Source: Yoonia sp.
GTDB taxonomy: Bacteria > Pseudomonadota > Alphaproteobacteria > Rhodobacterales > Rhodobacteraceae
Reading direction: 5' to 3'
DNA length: 64,000 bases
NCBI GenBank assembly: GCA_029250945.1
Contig: JAQXEG010000029.1
Location: 1-64,000 of the forward strand
This document shows, piece after piece, positions 45,882 to 54,100 of the stretch. How positions within the stretch are numbered: position 1 is the first letter of the stretch; every line of letters begins with the position of its first letter. A program made the translations under genes and the position numbers. Below the pieces are notes generated by a model. It saw nothing but the letters and a program-made list of their open reading frames with translations, did not search any database and was not told where the DNA came from.

Positions 45882-46787
45882 TTAATCCGCTGCGACCTCG
45901 CGCAGTTTACGACGGTGCGAGATGATTTCATCTTGGACAAAATCACGGAATGCACTGATCCGCTTGGACTGCCGCAATTCTTCGGGGTAGGCGAGGAAAA
46001 CAGGCACTTCCGTCGATTCCACATCTGGCACAACGCGCACAAGATCTGGGAAATCCTCGGTTACGTAGTCGGGCAAAACACCGATGCCGAGATTGTTCAG
46101 CACCCCTTGGAGAACGCCAAAGTAGTTGTTGACGGTAAACAGGCTTGGCGCATCATATGTGAGAAGGTGTTGGACCAGCGATGAACCTGCGGCGACTTGC
46201 GCAGACGACAGGCTTTGGCAAATCAGCCGGTGGTTGGTGATATCCGCCATTTTGGTCATCGCGCCGTTCGCCTCAAGGTAGGCTTGGGTCGCATAAAGGC
46301 GCATCCGCACGGACATCAGCTTTTTGCGGATCAGATCGGCTTGTGACGGCTCTTTCATGCGGATGGCAACGTCGGCCTCGCGCATGGGCAGGTCAAGCAC
46401 GCGTTCCTCGAGCATCAGATCAATCTTGAGGTCGGGGTATTGTTCATAAAGCTTAGGCAAACGCGGGGCGAGCCACAGCGTGCCAAACCCGATCGTGGTT
46501 GTGACGCGCAGTTCGCCGAATACCTCTTCCTCGCTGTCCTTGATACGTGCGGACGCAGCCTCAAGGCGCTTGTTCATTGATTTTGTGGCATCAAACAACA
46601 GCTCGCCCTGTTCGGTCAGGATCAGACCGCGGGCGTGGCGGTGGAACAGCGTTGTATTCAATGATTCCTCTAGCGCACGAATTTGGCGGCTGACAGCGGA
46701 TTGCGACAGGTGAAGCGTATCACCCGCATGTGTCAGGCTTCCGGCGTCGGCGACGGCGTGAAATATTCTTAACTTATCCCAGTCCAT
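45882..46787 (-). CDS. LysR family regulator, LsrB/VtlR type
   Basis: A 301-residue LysR protein. The N-terminus MDWDKLRIFHAVADAGSLTH and segment LSQSAVSRQIRALEE resemble the conserved alphaproteobacterial LsrB/VtlR regulators, which control envelope, redox or small-RNA genes in relatives. The ligand domain (about 95-295) is complete. It is divergent from the indolepyruvate oxidoreductase gene, and the 158-bp gap contains a GCAAA-N6-TTTGC palindrome. Its target here is not known. Confidence 0.85.
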   Translation of the reverse strand: MDWDKLRIFHAVADAGSLTHAGDTLHLSQSAVSRQIRALEESLNTTLFHRHARGLILTEQGELLFDATKSMNKRLEAASARIKDSEEEVFGELRVTTTIGFGTLWLAPRLPKLYEQYPDLKIDLMLEERVLDLPMREADVAIRMKEPSQADLIRKKLMSVRMRLYATQAYLEANGAMTKMADITNHRLICQSLSSAQVAAGSSLVQHLLTYDAPSLFTVNNYFGVLQGVLNNLGIGVLPDYVTEDFPDLVRVVPDVESTEVPVFLAYPEELRQSKRISAFRDFVQDEIISHRRKLREVAAD

Positions 46788-46854
46788 CGTGGCCCACCTT
46801 CATCATTATTAAAGCTCGCATTGCACGATCATTACGTCATTGGGTGGGGGTGTT

Positions 46855-46870
46855 GCAAATTATAGTTTGC
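46855..46870. promoter_or_regulatory. palindrome in LsrB-type/IOR divergent region
   Basis: GCAAA-TTATAG-TTTGC lies 76 bp before the oxidoreductase start and 68 bp before the regulator start. A site shared by the two divergent promoters is plausible, with the LysR-type protein as candidate binder. Confidence 0.4.
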
Positions 46871-46945
46871 GGGAAATTTTACCTTGGTAGGTCAGAATAT
46901 GTGACCTAAGGTGATCGTAGTCCATGAGCCAAGGGGAGGTGTCAC

Positions 46946-49900
46946 ATGGCCCGCCAAGATGTCGCGCTGCTTGATAAATTTGATCTGTCCAAGACGACGA
47001 TCCTGCTGAACGGGACGCAGGCCTTGGTTCGGCTGATGTTGATGCAAAAGGCCCGCGATGCGGCGGTGGGGCTCAATACGGCGGGATATGTGACGGGATA
47101 TCGCGGGTCGCCCTTGGGCTCTGTAGACACACAGATGAAACGCGCGGCGCGCGAACTGGCGCAGGCGCAGATCACATTCCAACCCGGATTGAACGAGGAT
47201 TTAGCGGCCACCGCCCTATGGGGCAGCCAGCAGGCAGAGCTGCGGGGCGAGGGCAAATACGACGGCGTCTTTGGCCTATGGTATGGCAAGGGGCCGGGCG
47301 TGGAGCGGTCCGGCGATGTGATGCGCCACGCCAATATGGCAGGGTCCTCGCCTCATGGCGGGGTGATCATGGCGATGGGCGATGATCACACTGGCGAAAG
47401 CTCGACCACGTTGCACCAGTCGGATTGGGCGATGCTGGATGCTTATATGCCGATTGTTTCGCCTGCGGGCGTGCAGGAAATTCTAGACTACGGGCAATAT
47501 GCGTGGGCCTTGTCGCGGTATGCGGGCGTCTGGGTCGGCCTCAAAACGATGAAGGACACGATTGAGGTCACATCCGTCGTGGATGCAGACCCGCATCGGA
47601 TGCAGTTTGTTACCCCCGATATCGATCTGCCGGACGGCGGGTTGAACATCCGTCTGGTTGATACCCCGCAACTGCAAGAGGCGCGGATGATCGACCACAA
47701 ACGGGCCGCCGCAGAGGCATTTAGCCGTGCCAATAAGATGGATCAGCGCAAATGGGGCAACGCTGATGCGAAAATCGGGTTTGTTGCTGCTGGCAAGAAT
47801 TACCTTGATCTGGTGCATGCGCTGAATTTGCTGGGCATAGATGTGGACGCCGCCGTGGATATGGGCATTACCACCTATAAGGTCGGGCAGGTCTGGCCAT
47901 TGGATACAGTGTCGTTCAATGCTTGGGCAGACAACCTTGATCTGATTGTCGTGGTTGAGGAAAAGCGCAAGCTGCTTGAGGTCCAAATCAAGGAAGCCCT
48001 GTTTGACGACCAGCGCGGTCGGCGGGTTTATGGCTGGCACAAGGGTGACGTTCAGCATGACGGCAAACGACAGGAGCTTTTCCCGACAAAGGCTGATCTG
48101 AACCCGATCTGGATTGCCGAACAGCTTGGTGCCGTTCTGGTCGAAGAGGGATGTGGCACCGCCAAGGTTCAGGCGGGGCTCGACACGCTTGTGGCGGCGC
48201 GTCAGGCAGATAATGCGCCCGAAATCGCCGCCCGCACCCCGTATTTCTGTGCGGGCTGTCCCCACAATGCGTCGACCAAAGTCCCTTATGGATCGCGCGC
48301 CTATGCCGGCATCGGCTGTCACTATATGGTGCAATGGATGGAACGGGATACGGTTGGCTTTACCCAAATGGGTGGCGAAGGGGCCAATTGGGTCGGCGAG
48401 GCGCCGTTCAGCACACGCGATCACGTTTTCCAGAACCTTGGCGATGGGACGTATAACCATTCGGGCGTGCAAGCGATCCGGTTTGCCCTGATGGCGGGGA
48501 CGAACATCACCTATAAAATCCTGTATAATGATGCGGTCGCCATGACAGGCGGCCAAGGCAATGACGGTGATCTGGGCGCGGATCAGATTTGCCGTGAATT
48601 GCTTGCGATGGGTGTAAAGAACGTCGCTCTTGTATATGATAATAAAGAAGAAATTGACCTTTCGAACCTCCCAAGCGCTGTCACGCGTGATGAACGCTCA
48701 GAACTACCTGCGGTTCAGGAAAGTTTACGCAATAACAAGGGTGTATCAGCCATAGTTTACGTGCAAACCTGTGCCGCGGAGAAACGCCGTCGGCGCAAGC
48801 GTGGGCTGTTTCCGGATCCGGATACACGCGTATTTATCAACACCGATATCTGCGAGGGCTGTGGCGATTGTGGTGTGCAATCCAACTGCGTTTCAATCGT
48901 GCCGGTGGAAACGGAATTTGGCCGTAAACGGGCGATTGACCAGTCGTCGTGCAACAAGGATTTGTCCTGCGTGAACGGGTTCTGCCCTTCATTTGTTACG
49001 GTCTCTGGCGGCGAAATTCGCAAAAAATCCAGCCAGTCCATCGACCTGCCTGACATGCCAATGCCCGCGCTGCCTGATATTAACGGCACGCATAACGTCG
49101 TCATCACAGGCGTGGGCGGCACCGGGGTTGTTACGATCGGTGCGGTGCTGGCGATGGCCGCGCATTTGGACAGCAAAGGGGCGAGCATGATGGAAATGGC
49201 GGGCCTCGCGCAGAAAGGTGGGGCTGTCCATATCCATTGCCGTATCGCGCAAACGCCCGATGACATCGCCGCGATCCGCGTGGCGACAGGGGAGTGTGAC
49301 GCGCTGATCGGTGGTGATCTTGTGGTAAGTGCGGGTGCGAAAACGCTTGGGTTAATGCAAACTGGCCGGACCTGCGGCGTGGTGAACGCCCATGAAATCA
49401 TCACCGGCGAATTTACCCGCGACACAAGTTTTCGCCTGCCTGTTGATCAGTTGCAACTGGCGCTTCAGGCACGTCTGCAAGATGGACTGACGATGTTTAA
49501 CGCGTCGCATCTGGCGCAATCTCTGATGGGCGATAGCATTTATTCAAACATGATCGTGTTTGGTGCTGCGTGGCAAATGGGCGCTATTCCTGTTGGATAT
49601 GACGCGATTGTTGCCGCTATTAAGATGAATGGCACCGCTGTTGAGCAGAATTTGCGCGCGTTTGAATACGGACGCTGGGCGTATTTATATCCACAGGTCG
49701 CAGTGGAGGCGCCCGTGGAGCCGACCAAAACACTGGCAGAGAAAATCGCTTATCGAATGGATCATTTGACGGCCTATCAGGGGCCCAAGCTGGCAGAGAA
49801 ATATGCGCGTGCTGTCAAGGCTTTTGATGATGCTGCGCTGCAAGATGCCGTAGCGACAGGATATCATAAGCTGTTGTCATATAAGGATGAATATGAGGTT

Positions 49901-50311
49901 GCGCGTCTACATGGCGCCACTATGGCCAAGGCGCGTGAAACGTTAAGCGGTGATCTGACGCTGACGTATCATCTGGCGCCACTGGGCATGTCGCGTAAGG
50001 GTGCCGATGGCCGCCCGCAAAAACGTGCGTTCGGCCCTTGGGTGGGGCGGCTTTTCCCCGTTTTGGCGCGGCTAAAGGTTTTGCGCGGTACGCCTTTTGA
50101 CCCGTTCGGATACATGGCGGAACGCAGGATGGAACGCGGCTTGATTGCTCAGTATGAGGCTGATCTTGCCCTGATCAAATCGGGGCAAATAACGGGTGCC
50201 GCCGCCGTCGCGTTGGCTGCTTTGCCCAACGACATTCGCGGTTTTGGCTCAGTTAAGGACGCCGCTGTGCGAGAAGCCGCCAAAACGCGGGAGGCGCTTT
50301 TGGCGCAGTAG
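46946..50311 (+). CDS. indolepyruvate ferredoxin oxidoreductase, fused alpha-beta form
   Basis: An 1121-residue fused enzyme that oxidatively decarboxylates aryl 2-oxoacids such as indolepyruvate to the acyl-CoA and reduces ferredoxin. The N-terminal pyrimidine domain reads TAGYVTGYRGSPLGSVD. The ThDP-binding domain shows AMTGGQGNDGDLGADQ. A ferredoxin-like cluster CEGCGDCGVQSNC with a further Cys set in CNKDLSCVNGFC follows. The gamma-type domain begins VITGVGGTGVVTIG near residue 715. AGGGGAGG precedes the ATG. It is divergent from the LsrB-type regulator and followed by murI. Confidence 0.93.
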   Translation: MARQDVALLDKFDLSKTTILLNGTQALVRLMLMQKARDAAVGLNTAGYVTGYRGSPLGSVDTQMKRAARELAQAQITFQPGLNEDLAATALWGSQQAELRGEGKYDGVFGLWYGKGPGVERSGDVMRHANMAGSSPHGGVIMAMGDDHTGESSTTLHQSDWAMLDAYMPIVSPAGVQEILDYGQYAWALSRYAGVWVGLKTMKDTIEVTSVVDADPHRMQFVTPDIDLPDGGLNIRLVDTPQLQEARMIDHKRAAAEAFSRANKMDQRKWGNADAKIGFVAAGKNYLDLVHALNLLGIDVDAAVDMGITTYKVGQVWPLDTVSFNAWADNLDLIVVVEEKRKLLEVQIKEALFDDQRGRRVYGWHKGDVQHDGKRQELFPTKADLNPIWIAEQLGAVLVEEGCGTAKVQAGLDTLVAARQADNAPEIAARTPYFCAGCPHNASTKVPYGSRAYAGIGCHYMVQWMERDTVGFTQMGGEGANWVGEAPFSTRDHVFQNLGDGTYNHSGVQAIRFALMAGTNITYKILYNDAVAMTGGQGNDGDLGADQICRELLAMGVKNVALVYDNKEEIDLSNLPSAVTRDERSELPAVQESLRNNKGVSAIVYVQTCAAEKRRRRKRGLFPDPDTRVFINTDICEGCGDCGVQSNCVSIVPVETEFGRKRAIDQSSCNKDLSCVNGFCPSFVTVSGGEIRKKSSQSIDLPDMPMPALPDINGTHNVVITGVGGTGVVTIGAVLAMAAHLDSKGASMMEMAGLAQKGGAVHIHCRIAQTPDDIAAIRVATGECDALIGGDLVVSAGAKTLGLMQTGRTCGVVNAHEIITGEFTRDTSFRLPVDQLQLALQARLQDGLTMFNASHLAQSLMGDSIYSNMIVFGAAWQMGAIPVGYDAIVAAIKMNGTAVEQNLRAFEYGRWAYLYPQVAVEAPVEPTKTLAEKIAYRMDHLTAYQGPKLAEKYARAVKAFDDAALQDAVATGYHKLLSYKDEYEVARLHGATMAKARETLSGDLTLTYHLAPLGMSRKGADGRPQKRAFGPWVGRLFPVLARLKVLRGTPFDPFGYMAERRMERGLIAQYEADLALIKSGQITGAAAVALAALPNDIRGFGSVKDAAVREAAKTREALLAQ

Positions 50312-50376
50312 GTAGCCATTCGTGCAAAAGCCACGTATGACCACAATAACGGACGCAAATCACGAGGGTTCAAGCA

Positions 50377-51189
50377 ATGGCAGTCGGAATTTTTGACAGC
50401 GGGTTAGGTGGATTAACTGTGCTTGATGCGGCGCAAAAACGTTTGCCAGACGTACCGTTTGTCTATCTGGGCGACAGCGCGAATGCACCTTATGGCGTCC
50501 GCACACCAGACGACATTTACAATTTGACCACCGCCGCCACCCAGCGATTGTTTGATGAAGGCTGCAATTTGGTCATCCTTGCTTGCAACACCGCAAGCGC
50601 TGCCGCATTGCGCCGTATGCAAGAAAGCTGGGTACCCAAGGACAAGCGGGTCTTGGGTGTGTTCGTGCCATTGATCGAGGCGTTGACAGAACGGCAGTGG
50701 GGCGACAATTCCCCGCCCAGAGAGGTGGCCGTGAACCACGTGGCCTTGTTCGCGACCCCCGCAACCGTCAGCAGCCGCGCGTTCCAGCGCGAGCTTGCGT
50801 TCCGCGCCATTGGTGTGGATGTCGAAGGACAAGCCTGTGGCGGCGTCGTGGATGCAATCGAGGACGGAGATTTCATTTTGGCCGAGGCGCTTGTGCGCAG
50901 CCACGTTGACGCGCTGAAGCGTAAGATGCCGACACCTGATGCGGCAATCCTTGGCTGCACGCACTATCCCTTGATGGAAGAAACGTTCCAAGATGCGCTT
51001 GGCCCGCAGGCCAAAGTGTTTAGCCAAGCCAGTTTGGTTGCCGAAAGCCTTGCCGATTATCTGACCCGACGGCCAGAGATGGCCGGATCAGGCGATCAGT
51101 CCAAATTTCTGACCACAGGCGACCCGATGCAGGTATCATCACGGGCGACGCAGTTTCTGCGACGACAGATCACATTTGAATCTGCCTGA
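50377..51189 (+). CDS. murI: glutamate racemase
   Basis: A 270-residue cofactor-independent racemase supplying D-glutamate for peptidoglycan. It has the family N-terminus [13 protein letters not shown] and the two catalytic cysteines Cys70 (LACNTAS) and Cys194 (LGCTHYPL). Length is normal and a GAGGG lies upstream of the ATG. It lies 65 bp after the indolepyruvate oxidoreductase gene and 38 bp before argC; the three may share a transcript, though their functions differ. Confidence 0.95.
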   Translation: MAVGIFDSGLGGLTVLDAAQKRLPDVPFVYLGDSANAPYGVRTPDDIYNLTTAATQRLFDEGCNLVILACNTASAAALRRMQESWVPKDKRVLGVFVPLIEALTERQWGDNSPPREVAVNHVALFATPATVSSRAFQRELAFRAIGVDVEGQACGGVVDAIEDGDFILAEALVRSHVDALKRKMPTPDAAILGCTHYPLMEETFQDALGPQAKVFSQASLVAESLADYLTRRPEMAGSGDQSKFLTTGDPMQVSSRATQFLRRQITFESA

Positions 51190-51227
51190 ACCTTACCCAC
51201 CTCCATCCTGACCAAAGGATACACGAC

Positions 51228-52256
51228 ATGACCCATAACATCGCCATTCTGGGCGCTTCCGGCTACACGGGTGCCGAACTGGTGCGGTTGATTGCGACGC
51301 ACCCATCGCTGACCATCATGGCACTTAGCGGGAATTCAAAGGCGGGCATGACCATGGCCCAAGTTTACCCCCATCTGCGTCACCTTGACCTGCCAGTGCT
51401 AACCAAAATCGAAGACGTGGATTTCACGAATATTGACCTAGTATTCTGTGCCTTGCCCCATGCCACGTCGCAGCGCGTGATTGCGGACCTTCCGGCGCAT
51501 GTAAAAATTGTCGACCTGTCGGCTGATTTCAGGCTGCGCGACACGGCGGCCTATCGCAAATGGTATGGGCAGGACCACGCTGCAGCGGATCTGCAACGCG
51601 AGGCCGTGTATGGCCTGACCGAATTTTACCGCGACCAGATCAAGACAGCGCGGCTTGTCGCAGGTACGGGCTGCAATGCGGCCACTGGACAATATGCGCT
51701 GCGGCCGTTGATTGCGGCAGGTGTCATTGATCTGGACCGGATCGTGATTGACCTAAAGGCGGCTGTGTCCGGGGCAGGGCGCGCTCTAAAGGAAAACCTG
51801 TTGCACGCGGAATTGTCCGAAAATGCCCATGGGTATGCGGTTGGTGGCACCCACCGGCACTTAGGCGAGTTCGATCAGGAGTTTTCGCTAATTGCCGGAC
51901 GTGACGTGCAGGTGCAATTCACCCCACATCTGATTCCAGCCAACCGGGGTATTCTGGCGACGGTATATGTCGACGGGGACGCGGATGTCATCCATCAGAC
52001 CTTGTCTGGTGCCTATGATGCAGAGCCGTTCATCACGGTGCTGCCAATGGGTGAAACCCCTGCGATCAAACATGTGCGCGCCAGCAATTTCTGTCACATC
52101 GGTGTTGTTGCCGATCGTATCGTGGGCCGCGCCATTGTTGTCGCCACATTGGATAACCTGACCAAAGGGTCGTCTGGGCAAGCCTTGCAAAACGCCAACC
52201 TGATGCTGGGCCTAAAAGAGGAGGCGGGGCTGATGATGGCACCGGTTTATCCATAA
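51228..52256 (+). CDS. argC: N-acetyl-gamma-glutamyl-phosphate reductase
   Basis: A 342-residue NADPH-dependent reductase of arginine synthesis. The N-terminal nucleotide motif is [15 protein letters not shown], and the catalytic cysteine is Cys149 in GTGCNAATG. The downstream [10 protein letters not shown] and [12 protein letters not shown] segments are typical of the long bacterial ArgC. AAAGGA precedes the ATG. The TAA stop at 52254-52256 overlaps the position where the ccmE start would be expected (ATAA instead of ATGA). Confidence 0.96.
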   Translation: MTHNIAILGASGYTGAELVRLIATHPSLTIMALSGNSKAGMTMAQVYPHLRHLDLPVLTKIEDVDFTNIDLVFCALPHATSQRVIADLPAHVKIVDLSADFRLRDTAAYRKWYGQDHAAADLQREAVYGLTEFYRDQIKTARLVAGTGCNAATGQYALRPLIAAGVIDLDRIVIDLKAAVSGAGRALKENLLHAELSENAHGYAVGGTHRHLGEFDQEFSLIAGRDVQVQFTPHLIPANRGILATVYVDGDADVIHQTLSGAYDAEPFITVLPMGETPAIKHVRASNFCHIGVVADRIVGRAIVVATLDNLTKGSSGQALQNANLMLGLKEEAGLMMAPVYP

Positions 52257-52711
52257 AGGGCCTGAAAAAGAAACGGCGCATCCAGGTGATCGCGCTGGCC
52301 TTTGTGGCGCTTGCGCTGTCCACGGGACTGATAGGTTACGCGATGCGTGACGGCATCAACTATTTCCGGTCCCCGACCGAAGTGGCCGCCGCACCACCGC
52401 CTGCGTCCGAGCTGTTTCGCATCGGCGGTTTGGTCGAAGCTGGCACAATCCTGCGTGGGCAAGGGGACGTCGTATCCTTCCGTGTGACCGACGGCGGCGC
52501 GTCCATTCCTGTGACGTACACCGGCATCCTTCCTGATCTGTTTGAGGAAGATCAGGGCATGGTGGGGCAAGGACGATTGATCAACGGCACCTTTGAAGCC
52601 GTTGAAATCCTTGCCAAACATGATGAGACATACATGCCCAAAGAGGTGATTGACGCGCTAAAAGAACAGGGCGTTTATGTTGAACCGCACGATTCTGTCG
52701 TGACCAATTAA
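52253..52711 (+). CDS. ccmE: cytochrome c-type biogenesis protein CcmE (start codon altered)
   Basis: Periplasmic heme chaperone of cytochrome c maturation. The frame encodes [19 protein letters not shown] (basic stretch and membrane anchor) and an OB-fold domain with the heme-binding histidine in AKHDETYMP. No ATG stands where the family start belongs: the codon aligned with the usual Met is ATA at 52253. CTG 52262 or GTG 52286 are alternatives; the latter removes the basic N-terminus. The body of the protein is intact. The gene is followed by a lysis cassette and then ccmF and ccmH. I give 52253 as the frame start, with the true initiation codon uncertain. Confidence 0.85.
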   Translation: MKGLKKKRRIQVIALAFVALALSTGLIGYAMRDGINYFRSPTEVAAAPPPASELFRIGGLVEAGTILRGQGDVVSFRVTDGGASIPVTYTGILPDLFEEDQGMVGQGRLINGTFEAVEILAKHDETYMPKEVIDALKEQGVYVEPHDSVVTN

Positions 52712-52756
52712 CGATTGAACCTGCATTTTAGCGTCACGTGATAAGGACGTGATGCG

Positions 52757-53314
52757 ATGCAGTCGGTGACACAAATTGCCCAAGACATTTTATCCCGCGA
52801 AGGCGGCTATGTGAACGATCCCGATGACCCTGGTGGTGCGACGAACCACGGGGTCACGGTGCATACAATGCGCAGGCTGGGCATTGATCTGAATAACGAC
52901 GGGGCCGTGGATGCACGTGACGTTCAATTGCTCAGCATGGAACGCGCTCGCACGATTTTCATTGATCATTACTTTCACGGGCCGGGGCTTGATCAGTTGC
53001 CAGAGCCATTGCAAGTGACTGTGTTCGACATGTACGTCAACGCGGTCAAAATTTTACAGCGTTTGTTGAACCAAATGCGAATTGACGTTGCTGTCGATGG
53101 GGCTTTGGGGCCACAAACGACGGCAGCCGCGCAAAAGGCAATGGTCGCTGCACCCGACCATTTCGTCGATGCCTATGGAATTACACGGCGCAATTACTAT
53201 TACGCGCTTGCCGATGGTCGCCGCGCCAGCCGCAAATACGCAAAGCGCCGTGATGGTGGCAAAGGTGGCTGGAGCACCCGTGCCGAAGATTTCATCGCCG
53301 CAAGTATCATTTGA
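52757..53314 (+). CDS. endolysin-type N-acetylmuramidase (GH108), GTA lysis module
   Basis: A 185-residue muramidase of glycoside hydrolase family 108. The catalytic Glu is in SREGGYVNDPDDPGGATNHG and a C-terminal peptidoglycan-binding part contains VDGALGPQTTAAAQ. An EF-hand/dockerin-like DLNNDGAVD loop lies near residue 48. Known GTA lysis enzymes have this form. The motif FDMYVNAVK lacks the Gly-containing three residues I would expect (FDMxVNxGxxAV), which may lower activity. AAGGA lies nine bases before the ATG. It is embedded between ccmE and ccmF. Confidence 0.82.
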   Translation: MQSVTQIAQDILSREGGYVNDPDDPGGATNHGVTVHTMRRLGIDLNNDGAVDARDVQLLSMERARTIFIDHYFHGPGLDQLPEPLQVTVFDMYVNAVKILQRLLNQMRIDVAVDGALGPQTTAAAQKAMVAAPDHFVDAYGITRRNYYYALADGRRASRKYAKRRDGGKGGWSTRAEDFIAASII

Positions 53315-53345
53315 CCCGCGCACAGCATAAAAAGAGGACAGCATC

Positions 53346-53849
53346 ATGGGCCTGATAGGACAGATTACGTCGGTTATTTTCGGCGATGGGCGTAATGCCG
53401 TGACCGAAACCTTGCAGGTGTTTCGCGAGAATGCAGAGAACGGTGCGGTGCGCGACGCGGATGTGAAATCCGCAGCCCTCGCACAGCTCGCGGCATAGTT
53501 CGCCCGTGATCGTAAGGGGTGGTTTGACCGCTTCATCGACGGATTGAACCGCCTACCGCGGCCAATGCTGGCGCTTGGCACGATTGGGTTATTCGTTTCC
53601 GCCATGGCCGAACCTGTTTGGTTCGCGGCCCGTATGGCAGGGATTGCTACGGTGCCGGAACCGCTGTGGTGGTTGATGGGCGCGATCGTCAGCTTTTATT
53701 TCGGCGCGCGCCATCAGGTAAAGAGGCAAGAGTTCCAAAAGCAAATGGTCAAAACAGCGGCTGCCGTGCATGTGTCGACAATTTCGCGCCCAATAATTGA
53801 TGCGTCAGACAACGCCGCACTTGCGCAATGGCAGGTCCAAAATGGATGA
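53346..53849 (+). pseudogene. GTA-type holin gene interrupted by in-frame TAG
   Basis: One frame of 167 codons from ATG 53346 to TGA 53847-53849, with an internal TAG at 53496-53498. Both sides are in frame and read as a holin: the helical N-terminus (AVTETLQVFREN) and, after the stop, two membrane segments (LGTIGLFVSAMAEPVWF; PLWWLMGAIVSFYFGARHQ). GAG is the likely ancestral codon, since relatives have an acidic residue there. A TTG at 53544 could restart translation and yield the membrane part only. It stands between the muramidase and the XhlA-like gene, overlapping the latter by 8 bp. Confidence 0.8.
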
Positions 53850-54036
53850 GGCAGATCTCGAACGCCGTATCGCCATCCCTGAAACACGCAACGCCGTTGA
53901 CGATGTGCATCGTAGCAATGTCGGCGCACGCCTTGGTGCGATTGAGGAAACACTGCGGTGGTTGGTGCGCTTGATTATCAGCGGTTTGTTGATGGCCGCG
54001 CTGACCTATGCCGTGCAAGGGGGGCTGATGCCGTGA
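53842..54036 (+). CDS. XhlA-like small membrane protein of the lysis cassette
   Basis: A 64-residue protein with an N-terminal charged helix (MDEADLERRIAIPETRN) and one C-terminal membrane segment (LVRLIISGLLMAALTYAV). This is the layout of hemolysin XhlA-type proteins found beside phage holins. It overlaps the 3' end of the holin gene by 8 bp and is read in another frame. It probably assists membrane permeabilisation. The next gene, ccmF, begins about 65 bp later with no terminator between. Confidence 0.7.
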   Translation: MDEADLERRIAIPETRNAVDDVHRSNVGARLGAIEETLRWLVRLIISGLLMAALTYAVQGGLMP

Positions 54037-54100
54037 CCCTGCGGCGAAATGCGCCTGTGTTGCCGTTTTAACCTGCGCGCGATTGCGCTATCTAATGAAG

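Noticed and set aside
52742-54036. Complete prophage
   Set aside because: Only lysis genes are present. There are no integrase, capsid, terminase or att repeats, and housekeeping ccm genes flank both sides.
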